NCBI RefSeq assembly: GCF_000745015.1
Contig: NZ_JQNA01000002.1
Coordinates: 3,658,001 to 3,722,000, forward strand
Direction: 5' to 3'
DNA: 64,000 nt
Origin: Burkholderia sp. 9120
Lineage (GTDB): Bacteria; Pseudomonadota; Gammaproteobacteria; Burkholderiales; Burkholderiaceae
Position 1 is the first letter of the stretch, and each line of letters starts with the position of its first letter. The position numbers and the translations under genes were made by a program. Of the stretch, positions 9,197-18,006 are shown piece after piece. The notes under the pieces are model-generated. The model had not been told where the DNA came from and ran no database searches. It worked only from the letters and a program-made list of their open reading frames with translations.

Positions 9197-9524
9197 CCAA
9201 CGTCTCCAGACAAGGTTATTTCCGTGCTGGCGACTTTAAGGTTGAGCGGAGCAGTTCAAATGGGTGAATAGCGGGGAGATGTGGCGGCTCTTCGCGCTCA
9301 AGTTTTCTGGCGCGACGAAACCGGAACTTATGACCTGAAAAAGACGGAATACGCCTGTTTTAAAGGGGTATTCGTAGGATGAATCGCGTGCTCGACGCTG
9401 TGCCCGGCACCCGCGCTGCACTCGAAAAGCGAGCCGATTCGTCAGATAAAAAAAGCGGTCGCGGTAATACGCGGATCTGCCGACCCGCTACCGCGACCGC
9501 CTTGCTACTCAACCAGAACGGCGT
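9197..9524. other. Intergenic region: outer-membrane protein promoter and yceI operon terminator
   Basis: No gene is visible in these 328 bases. The left part should carry the promoter of the minus-strand barrel protein. The right part holds the terminator at 9448-9500, annotated separately. Short open frames here have no Shine-Dalgarno and no recognisable product. Confidence 0.5.
9448..9500 (-). terminator. Rho-independent terminator of the b561-YceI operon
   Basis: A perfect 12-base stem (9455-9466 with 9489-9500; GCGGTCGCGGTA and its complement) is followed on the minus strand by seven T residues (A run at 9448-9454 on the plus strand). It lies about 25 bases after the stop of the YceI gene ending at 9525, and so closes the minus-strand operon running from 11433. 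Confidence 0.9.
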
Positions 9525-10103
9525 TTATTGCTTGATGCCTTCAGCCTGAATGTGCAGCGTGGTTTGCATCTTGAAGCCGTAAGCCTTGCCGAAGTCGATG
9601 CCAAAGTCGTCGCGATTGAACGTGGCGGTCGATTCGGTGCCGCACACTTCACGCTTGAGCATCGGGTTCGTGAAGCACTTGAACGATTCGATCTTCAGAT
9701 TGACCGGCTTGGTGATGCCGTGCATGGTCAGCGTGCCGATCACTTCAACCGGCTTGTCGCCGTCGAAGCGGATCTGCGTGCCCTTGTACGTTGCGGTCGG
9801 GTACTTCGCGGCGTCGAAGAATTTTTCCGTGACCAGTTCCGCATCGAGCTTGTCATTGCCGATATCCACCGAGCTCATGTCGATCGTCACGTCCACCGTG
9901 CCGGTCTTCGCCGCGCGATCCAGCACGACGGTGCCGCTGCTCTTCTTGAACTTGCCGCGCCACGTCGAGATGCCGCCGAAGTGGTCGGTTTCGAAGCTCG
10001 GGTAGGTGTGGGTCGGATCGAGCTGATACGTGTCGGCCGCCATTGCGTTGAACGACAGGGCAGCGGCCAGCGCGCTGGCGGCGAGCAAAAAGGATTTCTT
10101 CAA
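9525..10103 (-). CDS. YceI-family periplasmic protein (copy 2)
   Basis: Lipocalin-like periplasmic protein of 192 residues with a signal peptide ending FNAMAA. The YceI domain fills the mature part: [16 protein letters not shown], the [13 protein letters not shown] strand, [14 protein letters not shown] and the [10 protein letters not shown] turn. YceI proteins bind isoprenoid chains such as polyprenyl pyrophosphate or quinones. It is the third gene of an operon after cytochrome b561 and another YceI paralogue, so a role with a membrane quinone/heme partner is likely. Two Cys residues (FKCF and EVCG) sit near the C-terminus. Confidence 0.9.
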   Translation of the reverse strand: MKKSFLLAASALAAALSFNAMAADTYQLDPTHTYPSFETDHFGGISTWRGKFKKSSGTVVLDRAAKTGTVDVTIDMSSVDIGNDKLDAELVTEKFFDAAKYPTATYKGTQIRFDGDKPVEVIGTLTMHGITKPVNLKIESFKCFTNPMLKREVCGTESTATFNRDDFGIDFGKAYGFKMQTTLHIQAEGIKQ

Positions 10104-10163
10104 GGTGTTCTCCAGATTTCTAAAGGGGATTTCTAAAAAGACTGCGGCGCTTCGGGTGTCGAA

Positions 10164-10763
10164 TTACTTCTTCGAAGCGACGAGGTGAAATTTGATGACG
10201 ACTTCGTCGGCCACCACCGAGGTATCTTTCCATTCGCCCGTGCCGACATCGAACTGCGAGCGTTTGATGGGCAGCGAGCCGTCGAAGGTTTGCGTGGCGC
10301 CTTGCGCCGTGACGGTGACCGGCACGACGACGGTTTGCGATTTACCCTTGATGGTCAGCTTGCCGGTGATCTTGTACTGGTTGCCGCCGGCCGGCGCGAT
10401 CGCGCTGGAAACAAAGGTCGCGGCCGGATAGGTTGCGCTGTCGAACCATTCCTTGCCTTGCGCCTGCTTGTTGTAGTCGTCTGCGCCGAGGTCGTAGCTG
10501 CCGGTGTCGATCGACACATTGGCGCTGCCGGCGGTCGGCCTGGCGGGATCGAAATTCAGTTGCGCGGAGAACTTTCTGAACTTGCCGTCGACCGGCACGT
10601 TCATCTGTTTCGTGGTGGCAATGACCGTGCTTTTGCTGGCGTCGACGTCGGCATGCGCGAGCCCGGCGCCGAACAGCGAAAGCGCCGCGATGCCGGCGAG
10701 GATCGGTCGAATCGCGGGACGAATTGCCGCGCGAACGGCGGAGTGATAAAGGTTTGATTTCAT
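10164..10763 (-). CDS. YceI-family periplasmic protein (copy 1)
   Basis: Second YceI paralogue, 199 residues from the ATG at 10763. That start is preferred over 10775 because AGGA lies about 11 bases upstream and the signal sequence follows directly, ending LAHADVDAS. Domain landmarks are GKFRKFSAQLNFDP, SIDTGSYDLGADDYN, WFDSATYPAATFVSS and LTIKGKSQTVVVPV. It shares fold and motif order with the downstream copy but is divergent in sequence, so it is an old duplication. It sits between cytochrome b561 and copy 2 in one minus-strand operon. Confidence 0.9.
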   Translation of the reverse strand: MKSNLYHSAVRAAIRPAIRPILAGIAALSLFGAGLAHADVDASKSTVIATTKQMNVPVDGKFRKFSAQLNFDPARPTAGSANVSIDTGSYDLGADDYNKQAQGKEWFDSATYPAATFVSSAIAPAGGNQYKITGKLTIKGKSQTVVVPVTVTAQGATQTFDGSLPIKRSQFDVGTGEWKDTSVVADEVVIKFHLVASKK

Positions 10764-10878
10764 AGTGGTACGCATCCTATCGAACCCGCGTGCGTTGATT
10801 GCACACCGTGGGGAATTAGATTGCCAACAGGCTGTAGCCAATCGCCGGCTACGCCTGTCACATGATGGTCAGGCGACG

Positions 10879-11433
10879 TTACTTGAGGAACGGAATCATC
10901 CTTGCAAGCAAGCCGTCGCGGTCGACGAATTGATGCTTGAGCGCCGCCAGCACATGCATGACAACCAGCGCGAGCAGCGTGTAATTGAGCAGCACATGAA
11001 CCGTGCGCAGCGTGGCCTTGAGCGCCTGATCCGGGCCGATGAAGGTAGGCAACGGCACGATGCCCAGATACACCACCTGAATACCGGCGGCGGAACTATA
11101 GAAGTAGCCGGACAGCGGAACAGCCAGCATCAGCAGATATAACAGACCATGCACCAGATGCGCCGCGGCCTTCTGCCACGTGGGCGTAGCGCTGTCGAGC
11201 GCCGGCGCGCGGTGGGTGGCGCGCCACAGCACGCGGATCACGGCGAGCGCGAAGACGGTCACGCCGATCCACTTGTGCCACGAGAAGTACTTGAGCTTGG
11301 TGGGCGTAAAGCCGTGGATATCGGTCATGATCCAGCCGATATAGAAACCGCAGATGATCAATGCAGCGATCAGCCAATGCAGCGCAATGGCGGTTCCGTG
11401 ATAGCGATCAGGATCTGAAGGACGGGTTTTCAT
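10879..11433 (-). CDS. Cytochrome b561 (YceJ-like, YceI operon)
   Basis: Four-helix di-heme inner-membrane cytochrome of 184 residues. Heme-ligand histidines are visible in YHGTAIALHWLIAAL, SWHKWIGVTVF, RTVHVLLNYTL and VMHVLAALKHQF. The start at 11433 (MKTRPSDPDRYHG) gives the usual short N-terminus. The frame stays open far upstream, but that part does not look like protein of this family. It heads an operon with two YceI genes, the same pairing as yceJ-yceI in E. coli, suggesting electron exchange with quinone bound by YceI. Confidence 0.9.
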   Translation of the reverse strand: MKTRPSDPDRYHGTAIALHWLIAALIICGFYIGWIMTDIHGFTPTKLKYFSWHKWIGVTVFALAVIRVLWRATHRAPALDSATPTWQKAAAHLVHGLLYLLMLAVPLSGYFYSSAAGIQVVYLGIVPLPTFIGPDQALKATLRTVHVLLNYTLLALVVMHVLAALKHQFVDRDGLLARMIPFLK

Positions 11434-11661
11434 TCTTGTGCTGTGGGTTGGGCATGCGGTATCGCAGGTGAATGCGGATAGTAGGCAGGCCAATGAAAAC
11501 TGAATAGACGGGTAGAAGAGAACAGATTGTTCTAGTGGTGACGCTAATGGCGCGTGGCATGAAACGCGAGGCGCTACGTAAGCCACATAAACGCGAAAAC
11601 GCCTGACCGTACCCGGCGCTGTGTTAATTTGCCGGCTGGACCGCGAGGAAGGATTGAATCG

Positions 11662-12678
11662 ATGAACAGCACTGGCAAACACAACGCGCCGCTCGGCGCG
11701 GATTTTCTGCGTCACGATTCCGCACCGGCCGCTGCCGGCGTGGAAGGTTACATGGAGCACGACGCCGCCGTCTACCGTACTTTGCTCGAATCGACGAAAG
11801 CGATTCCGTGGAAGATCGATTGGGCGACCATGGGGTTCGCCTATATCGGCCCGCAGATCGAAGCGCTGCTCGGCTGGGCGCCGTCGAGCTGGAAAACCGT
11901 GCAGGACTGGGCCGCGCGCATGCATCCGGAAGACCGTGACAAGGTGGTCGATTTCTGCGTCGCGCAGTCGAAGGCGGGCACCGATCACGAAGCGGACTAT
12001 CGCGCGTTGACGAGCCGCGGCGAATACGTGTGGTTGCGCGACGTGGTGCATGTGGTGCGCGACGCGAACGGCGAGGTCGAGGCACTGGTCGGCTTCATGT
12101 TCGACATCAGCGAGCGCAAGAAGACCGAAGAGAAACTGGCCGAACTACAGCGCGAACTCGAAGCGCTGTCGTTCAAGGACGGCCTCACGGGCGTCGGCAA
12201 TCGCCGCGAATTCGACGCCGTCTTGCAGCGCGAATGGAGCGCGGCGCAGCGGCATGCCGCGCCGCTATCGCTGATCATGGGCGACATCGATTTCTTCAAG
12301 TCGTACAACGACTACTACGGCCACGTGCAAGGCGATGCGTGCCTGAAGCGGGTGGCTGCCGTGCTGGGCGAAGCGGTGCGGCCGGGCGATTTCGTCGGCC
12401 GCTTCGGCGGCGAGGAATTCGTGCTGATTCTGCCGAATACCGGTGCGGAGGCCGCGCGGCAAGTCGTCGAACGATGCCGCGACCGGCTCTCGGCGGAGGA
12501 GATTGCGCACGAGCGTTCGCCGTTCCGGCAAACAGTGACCGCGAGTTTCGGCGTCGGCACGCTGATTCCGGCGGCCGATGCCGATCCGGTGGCGTTCGTG
12601 AATCTGGTGGACTCGCAGTTGTACCTCGCCAAAGACAATGGGCGCGACTGCATCGCGGCGGTGAACCGGGTGGGCTGA
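11662..12678 (+). CDS. PAS-GGDEF diguanylate cyclase
   Basis: Cytoplasmic c-di-GMP synthase of 338 residues. A PAS/PAC sensor domain occupies about residues 35-150 (FAYIGPQIEALLGW, then DISERKKTEEKL), a short coiled linker follows, and the GGDEF domain begins near 165. The catalytic motif GGEEF is at 249-253. A product-inhibition I-site RPGD lies exactly five residues before it, so an active, feedback-controlled enzyme is expected. ATG at 11662 follows GAGGAAGGA. It stands alone between divergent b561 and the ArsB-like gene. c-di-GMP could feed the cellulose operon in this window, but that is inference. Confidence 0.93.
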   Translation: MNSTGKHNAPLGADFLRHDSAPAAAGVEGYMEHDAAVYRTLLESTKAIPWKIDWATMGFAYIGPQIEALLGWAPSSWKTVQDWAARMHPEDRDKVVDFCVAQSKAGTDHEADYRALTSRGEYVWLRDVVHVVRDANGEVEALVGFMFDISERKKTEEKLAELQRELEALSFKDGLTGVGNRREFDAVLQREWSAAQRHAAPLSLIMGDIDFFKSYNDYYGHVQGDACLKRVAAVLGEAVRPGDFVGRFGGEEFVLILPNTGAEAARQVVERCRDRLSAEEIAHERSPFRQTVTASFGVGTLIPAADADPVAFVNLVDSQLYLAKDNGRDCIAAVNRVG

Positions 12679-12822
12679 TGGCGTGTGCCGTGGCGCCGGC
12701 GCGGCGTTGCTCTGGCACAAGCTTTGCTCCCTTAGCGCCGGCAGCGGGCGGCCCACCGGGCCTACCAGACCTGCCGCGTCCCGGACGCGCCTGTGCGCCA
12801 CTCATTCTAATCAAGGCCACCT

Positions 12823-14073
12823 TTGAATTCCGTTTTGCTGTCCTGGGGTATCGCCGCGGCCGCCACGGCCGGTGTCATCACCCGGCCGTTCAAATGGCCC
12901 GAGGCGGTCTGGGCCGTGGCCGGCGCGCTGCTGCTGGTGTCGTTGGGGCTGTTGCCGGTCGATCTGGCCATCGCGGCGGTCGGCAAAGGCACCGACGTTT
13001 ATCTGTTTCTGTTCGGCATGATGCTGCTGTCCGAAGTGGGCCGTCGCGAAGGACTGTTCGACTGGGTCGCGGTGCTCGCGGTCAATCATGCCCAGGGTTC
13101 GCCGCGCAAGCTGTTCCTGCTGGTCTATCTGGTCGGCGTGGTGATCACCGCCTTTCTTTCCAACGACGCAGCCGCCGTCGTGCTCACCCCGGCCGTATTC
13201 GCCGCCGCCAAAAAAGCGAAGACGCACCCGTTGCCGTTGCTGTTCGTCTGCGCATTCATCGCCAACGCCGCGAGCTTCGTGCTGCCGATCTCGAATCCGG
13301 CCAACATCGTGCTGTACGGCAATCACACGCCCGCGCTCGGTGCGTGGCTGATGCGCTTCACGCTGCCTTCGCTGCTGTCGATCGTCGCGACTTACCTGAT
13401 GCTGCGCTGGAGCCAACGCGACGCGCTGGCCGGCACCTGCGAGGCGAATCTGGAACCGCTCGCGCTGTCGGCGAGCGGCCGCGTCGCGCTCGCGGGTATC
13501 GCGGTGACGGCGGTCGCGTTGCTGACGGTGTCCGCGTTCGATCTGCCGCTCGGCCTGCCCACCGCGATCCTCGGCGCGCTGACGGCGCTGGTCGTGCTGA
13601 TCCAGGAGCGCAAATCGCCGCTGCCGATGATCCGCGAAATCTCATGGAGCGTGCTGCCGCTGGTCGCTGCGCTGTTCGTGCTGGTCGAGATGCTCGATCA
13701 CACCGGCGTCATCACGACGCTCGCCGGCCTGACGCAGCGCGCGGCGCTGCACAACGAAATGAGCACCGCGGGCTGGGCCGGCGCCGCCATCGCGTTCGGC
13801 AGCAACCTGATGAACAACCTGCCGGCCGGGCTGATCGCCAGTTCGACGGTGATGCAGGCGCATAGCCCGGAGCGCGTCATCGACGCGCTGCTGATCGGCG
13901 TCGACCTGGGGCCGAACCTGTCGATCACGGGGTCGCTCGCCACGATCCTCTGGCTCAACGCGATTCGCCGCGAAGGCGAAGACGTCGGCTTCCTGAAGTT
14001 TCTGAAGGTCGGCGTGGTGGTGATGGTGCCGGCGCTCGTGCTGGCGCTTGGCGCGCGGATTCTGATCCACTGA
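12823..14073 (+). CDS. ArsB/SLC13-type anion permease
   Basis: Inner-membrane transporter of 416 residues with about eleven helices. It belongs to the ion-transporter superfamily of ArsB arsenite pumps: AFLSNDAAAVVLTPAVF in the first half and its pseudo-repeat GSNLMNNLPAGLI in the second are the two conserved discontinuous-helix motifs, and SNPANIVLYG is also typical. The start is a TTG, with AAGG just upstream. No arsR or arsC gene lies nearby, so arsenite export is possible but unproven; another oxyanion or dicarboxylate is an alternative. Confidence 0.85.
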   Translation: MNSVLLSWGIAAAATAGVITRPFKWPEAVWAVAGALLLVSLGLLPVDLAIAAVGKGTDVYLFLFGMMLLSEVGRREGLFDWVAVLAVNHAQGSPRKLFLLVYLVGVVITAFLSNDAAAVVLTPAVFAAAKKAKTHPLPLLFVCAFIANAASFVLPISNPANIVLYGNHTPALGAWLMRFTLPSLLSIVATYLMLRWSQRDALAGTCEANLEPLALSASGRVALAGIAVTAVALLTVSAFDLPLGLPTAILGALTALVVLIQERKSPLPMIREISWSVLPLVAALFVLVEMLDHTGVITTLAGLTQRAALHNEMSTAGWAGAAIAFGSNLMNNLPAGLIASSTVMQAHSPERVIDALLIGVDLGPNLSITGSLATILWLNAIRREGEDVGFLKFLKVGVVVMVPALVLALGARILIH

Positions 14074-14156
14074 GCGGCGGCGCGCCGCACGCACCTCCCG
14101 TCCGCCATTCTTCAGCACAACGGGAATTCACCAGGCAATCTTGCGGACAGCATGTT

Positions 14157-14429
14157 CTATGCTGGTTCAACAGCCTTTTTTGCAATCGATACGTTATCCG
14201 CGGCTGCCTGAGGCGCCGTGGCGACGATCCACGGCGTCACGCGAACCGGCGCCAGCGGAGGCGCGGCCACGTGGACCGGATCGACCGGCACGCCGCTGTA
14301 GACCGGCCGGGGCGGCGGCGCATAGACCACGGCGGCGGGCGGCAAGGCAAGCGTGCGGGCGAATGGGGTCGACGACCAGGCGAGACCGAGGGCGGTCAAG
14401 GTGGAGACGCAAACGCGGCGAATGGTCAT
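14157..14429 (-). CDS. Small exported Pro/Ala/Val-rich protein
   Basis: A 90-residue product from an ATG preceded by AGGAG at ideal spacing, which argues for a real gene. The N-terminus MTIRRVCVSTLTALGLAW looks like a signal peptide. The mature part is rich in Pro, Ala and Val (YAPPPRPVYSGVPVDPV) with no recognised domain. It lies alone between the ArsB-like permease and an EF-hand protein. Function unknown. Confidence 0.55.
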   Translation of the reverse strand: MTIRRVCVSTLTALGLAWSSTPFARTLALPPAAVVYAPPPRPVYSGVPVDPVHVAAPPLAPVRVTPWIVATAPQAAADNVSIAKKAVEPA

Positions 14430-14873
14430 GGAGTACTCCTGAGACGGTGAACGGCGCCGTGCTTCTTGCGGTGAAAAAAGCCTGTCGCGTGGTTCGGATT
14501 GCTTGAAAGCCGGGGCGTTCCGCGGGTTGCGGCGGCGCCGCTGACGGCGCTTGCTGCGTCGCTCGAGCCGGCAGACGAAAGATACGCAAAGCGCGTTAGG
14601 AACGGCATCGCAAAGTCATTTCATTCCATGTCACGCCGACCGGCCGTGGCGGCGCGATGGCGTGTTGGGAGTGCGTGCTGTATTGCGGCAAGGAACGTGA
14701 GCCTCGTGAGCCTTCACATGGCGCGGCGTTGATCGCGGCACCCGTCGGTCATGACATAAGTCGACATGATTCTGAAATTGCGTTCGCCCGGCGCTTGCCC
14801 AAGAATTCGGCCTGTCATTGAACGGATCGCGGCACCAGCAGGCGACGCTCGATGACCCATCAAGGAGTCGGTC
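14430..14873. other. Intergenic region with no recognisable gene
   Basis: These 444 bases separate two divergent small exported proteins and should hold both promoters. I see no RNA gene, no strong hairpin with a T-run and no credible coding frame. The part near 14740-14870 is less GC-rich than the flanks, as expected for a promoter of the EF-hand gene. Confidence 0.4.
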
Positions 14874-15167
14874 ATGAAGAAGTTGTTCGCCATCGTGTTG
14901 CTGTGCTGCGCATCCACCGCTACGTTCGCTCAATCCGCCGCGCCGCAGGCCGGTAATCCCCAGCGTATGCAGCGCATGGAGCAGCAGTTGCAGACGCGTT
15001 TCTCGAATGCCAACACCACGCACGACGGCAAGCTCACCAAAGACCAGGCGGCGGCCGGCATGCCGATGGTGGCCAAGCACTTCGACGAGATCGACGCGCA
15101 GAAAGCGGGCTACATCACGTTGCCGCAGATCGAGGCATTCATGCAGCAACGCGGGGCAGCGCACTGA
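14874..15167 (+). CDS. Small exported EF-hand-like protein
   Basis: A 97-residue protein with a signal peptide (MKKLFAIVLLCCASTATFAQ). It has two helix-loop-helix units: the loop around NANTTHDGKLTKDQ and a second around DEIDAQKAGYITLPQIEAF. Loop positions normally held by Asp are partly Asn or Ala, so calcium binding may be weak or lost in both. AAGGAG lies six bases before the ATG. Such small EF-hand proteins are common in Burkholderiaceae, often near efflux genes; the RND operon begins 98 bases downstream. Confidence 0.8.
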   Translation: MKKLFAIVLLCCASTATFAQSAAPQAGNPQRMQRMEQQLQTRFSNANTTHDGKLTKDQAAAGMPMVAKHFDEIDAQKAGYITLPQIEAFMQQRGAAH

Positions 15168-15265
15168 GCCGCGCGGGTATCGGCGGGATCGTAGGGCCGT
15201 GGCGCGGCGCGCAAGCCGTTCCGCAGCCGAACCCTCAGTCGTCCTTTGACCCACCAGCCTGCGCG

Positions 15266-16773
15266 ATGAAATCCGCCCCGTCCCGCCGTTTGCGCTTTGC
15301 CTGCGCGTCGATGATCGTCTCGATGAGCGTGGCATTGAGCGCCTGCAAGAGCGTCGGCCCCGATTTCAAACAGCCGGACGTGACGCTCGAAAACCGCTGG
15401 CTCGAAACCTTGCCGGACCCGGGGCAGGCCACGCCTGCCGCGCAGGCCGCCTGGTGGACCGCGTTCAACGACCCGGTGCTGAGCGCGCTCGAAGAGCGGG
15501 CTTACCAGCGCAACCTGTCGCTGCAGGTGGCCGGTCTGCATATCTTCAAGGCGCGCGCGCAACTCGCGACCAGCGCGGAAAATCTGCTGCCGCAGTCGGG
15601 CAGCATGTCGGCGGGCGCGGACCATATCAACACCAGCGGCGTCGGACCGTTGCCGCCCACGCATTTATGGGCCGAACATTTACGCGTAAACGCCGGCTGG
15701 GAAATCGATTTCTGGGGTAAGTATCGCCGGCAGATCGAATCGGACCGCGCGCAATTGCGGGTGTCGGAAGCCGCCTATGACAACGCGCTGGTGTCGCTGT
15801 TCGGCGACCTCGCGAATGCCTATATCGACTTGCGCACGCTCGATCAGCGCATCGCGGTGGCGCAGCAGAATCTCAAGTCGGTGCAGCAGAGCCTCACGCT
15901 GACGCAGGCGCGCTACCGGCACGGCGCGGCGACGCAACTCGACGTCGAACAGGCCGCCACGCTGGTGGCCGAAACGGAAGCGCAGATTCCGCCGCTCATC
16001 AAGGCGCGTGCGCAGGACCGCGACACGCTGGCCGTGCTGCTCGCCGATCCGCCCGACGCCGTCGAGGCGCAACTCAAAGGCGGCACGGCGATTCCCGTGC
16101 CGCCCACGCAGATCGATGTCGGCATTCCCGCCGATCTGCTGCGGCGCCGTCCCGACGTGCGCCAGGCCGCGCTCAACGCGGCGGCGCAATCGGCGCTGAT
16201 CGGCGCCGCGAAGGCGAAGCTGTATCCGTCGCTGTCGCTGACGGGGCTGTTCGGGTTGTCGTCGGGCGAACAGCACGGCATTGGTTTGACGCAGTGGGGC
16301 AGCAAGACGATCGGGCTGTTTTCCGCGGGCATCACACTGCCGATCATCGATCGCGGTCAGCTGAAAAACGCGGTGCGAGTTCAGGACGCGACGTTTCAGG
16401 AGGCCGTGCTCGACTATCAGAACACCGTGCTGCAGGCGCAGAAAGAAGTGGAAGACGCGATCGCCGCGTTGCGCACGTCGCTGGATGCGCTCGCGGCGTC
16501 CGCACGCGCATCCGATGCATCGCAGCGCGCGCTGCGGCTCGCGAACGCGCAGTATCGCGCGGGCTCGGTGACCTACGATCCGGTTCTGGACGCGTCGCGT
16601 TCGGCGCTGCGCGACGGCGATGCGCTTGCGCAAAACCAGGGCTGGCGGCGCTCGCGGCGGTGTCGCTGTATCGGGCGCTCGGCGGCGGATGGGAGGTCGC
16701 CCAAGGGCAGCAGGTGGTGAGCGAACAGATTGCCACGCAGATGGCGCAGCGCACGGATTGGGGCGTTTGTTGA
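15266..16773 (+). CDS. NodT-family outer-membrane efflux lipoprotein, frameshifted near its 3' end
   Basis: TolC-like channel of a tripartite RND pump. A signal with lipobox LSAC (Cys27) is followed by two outer-membrane efflux repeats, with the linker DVGIPADLLRRRPDVRQA between them. The uninterrupted frame ends at 16720 with an aberrant Arg-rich tail after DALAQNQG. In the -1 frame, from 16639, the sequence continues as GLAALAAVSLYRALGGGWE and stops at 16773, which is the expected family ending. One base appears lost near 16639-16643. Either the gene is recently mutated or the sequence has an error. Full length would be about 502 residues. It heads the five-gene pump operon. Confidence 0.85.
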
Positions 16774-16839
16774 ATCCGCCCGCCGGTTCCGCTTTGGCGC
16801 GTGCGAGCGTGGCGCAGCCTGAGAACGGGAAATAAGAAC

Positions 16840-18006
16840 ATGGCGAATCGATGCGTGAACAACGAGCGGGGCGGCGCTGAGCGTTGTGTGAAAAGCCGGA
16901 CCCCATCCGCAATCGCCTTTGGCATTACTCCACCAGCAGTCATCACCCAGCTCGTACTCGCCGCGCTGATCCTCACGCTGACGGCTTGCCACGACAACAC
17001 CACCCAGGCCGCGCAGAATGCACCGCTACCGCAAGTCAGCGTCAGCCGGCCGGTGCCTCGCGAAGTGCGCGAACAGCTCGACCTGAGCGGCACCGTCGCG
17101 CCTTCCGCCACGGTCACGCTGGTGGCGCGCGTGCAGGGCGTGCTGCAGCAGATCGGTTTCGCCGACGGCGCGTACGTCAAGCAAGGGCAGTTGCTGTTCC
17201 GCATCGAGCCGGATTCGTATCGCGCGCAACTCACTTACGACCAGGCCGCGCTCGTCAACGCGGATCAGGAACTGACGCGCCAGAAACAGCTCACGTCCGA
17301 CAACGCGACCTCGGAATCGTCGTTGCAGAAAGCGCAGACCACGCGCGACCAGGCGCTCGCCAAACGCGACATGTCGCGCATCAATCTCGGCTATACGGAA
17401 ATCCGCGCGCCGTTCGCGGGCCGCATCGGCGCGCGTTCATTCGACGTCGGCAATCTGGTCGGCGCATCCGACTCCAGCAAGCTCGCCACGTTGGACCGCA
17501 TTCAACCGGTGTACGTGAATTTCACGCTGAACGAGCGCGACGCGAATCGTATCGGGCTGTTCACCCAACCGCCGCGCACCGTGCGCGTGAACGTGCTCGG
17601 CGCGCCGGCCGCGCAGGGTGAAGACGCCGCGCTCGAATTCGTCGATACCCGCGTGGATTCGGGCAGCGGTGCGCTCAAACTGCGCGCCGATATCGCCAAT
17701 CAGGACGCGCATCTGATTCCCGGCATGTCGGTCGAGGTGCATATCCCCGCCGGCGCGCCGCACAACGTCATGCTGATTCCCGATACCGCCTTGCTGCGCG
17801 AGCAGGCCGGCACCTTCGTGCTGATCGTGAACGGCGCGGGTGTGATCGAGAAGCGCGCGGTGCAAACCGGCGGCCTGTACGGCGCCTTGCGAGCCGTTAC
17901 CGTGGGCCTGAACGCAAACGATCAGGTGGTGACCGGCGGCGCGCTGGCCATCGCGCCCGGCACCAAAGTGCAGGTGGTCGCGGCCGCGGCGCAGGCTCAG
18001 TCATGA
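16840..18006 (+). CDS. RND efflux periplasmic adaptor (membrane fusion) lipoprotein
   Basis: Adaptor of 388 residues linking the inner-membrane pump to the outer-membrane channel. A long basic N-terminus leads to a lipobox (LTAC, Cys50). Then come the barrel-sandwich lipoyl half (LSGTVAPSATVTLVARVQG), a coiled-coil hairpin rich in Gln, Ala and Asp, the second lipoyl half (YTEIRAPFAGRIGARSFDVG), the beta-barrel and the membrane-proximal domain. ATG at 16840 is preferred to a GTG at 16801. Its stop overlaps the pump start (ATGA). Closest to the MexA/AcrA type. Confidence 0.93.
   Translation: MANRCVNNERGGAERCVKSRTPSAIAFGITPPAVITQLVLAALILTLTACHDNTTQAAQNAPLPQVSVSRPVPREVREQLDLSGTVAPSATVTLVARVQGVLQQIGFADGAYVKQGQLLFRIEPDSYRAQLTYDQAALVNADQELTRQKQLTSDNATSESSLQKAQTTRDQALAKRDMSRINLGYTEIRAPFAGRIGARSFDVGNLVGASDSSKLATLDRIQPVYVNFTLNERDANRIGLFTQPPRTVRVNVLGAPAAQGEDAALEFVDTRVDSGSGALKLRADIANQDAHLIPGMSVEVHIPAGAPHNVMLIPDTALLREQAGTFVLIVNGAGVIEKRAVQTGGLYGALRAVTVGLNANDQVVTGGALAIAPGTKVQVVAAAAQAQS

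Noticed and set aside
12030..13865. Frame of about 611 codons crossing the cyclase and the ArsB-like gene
   Set aside because: It spans two real genes in the wrong frame and is Arg-rich throughout.
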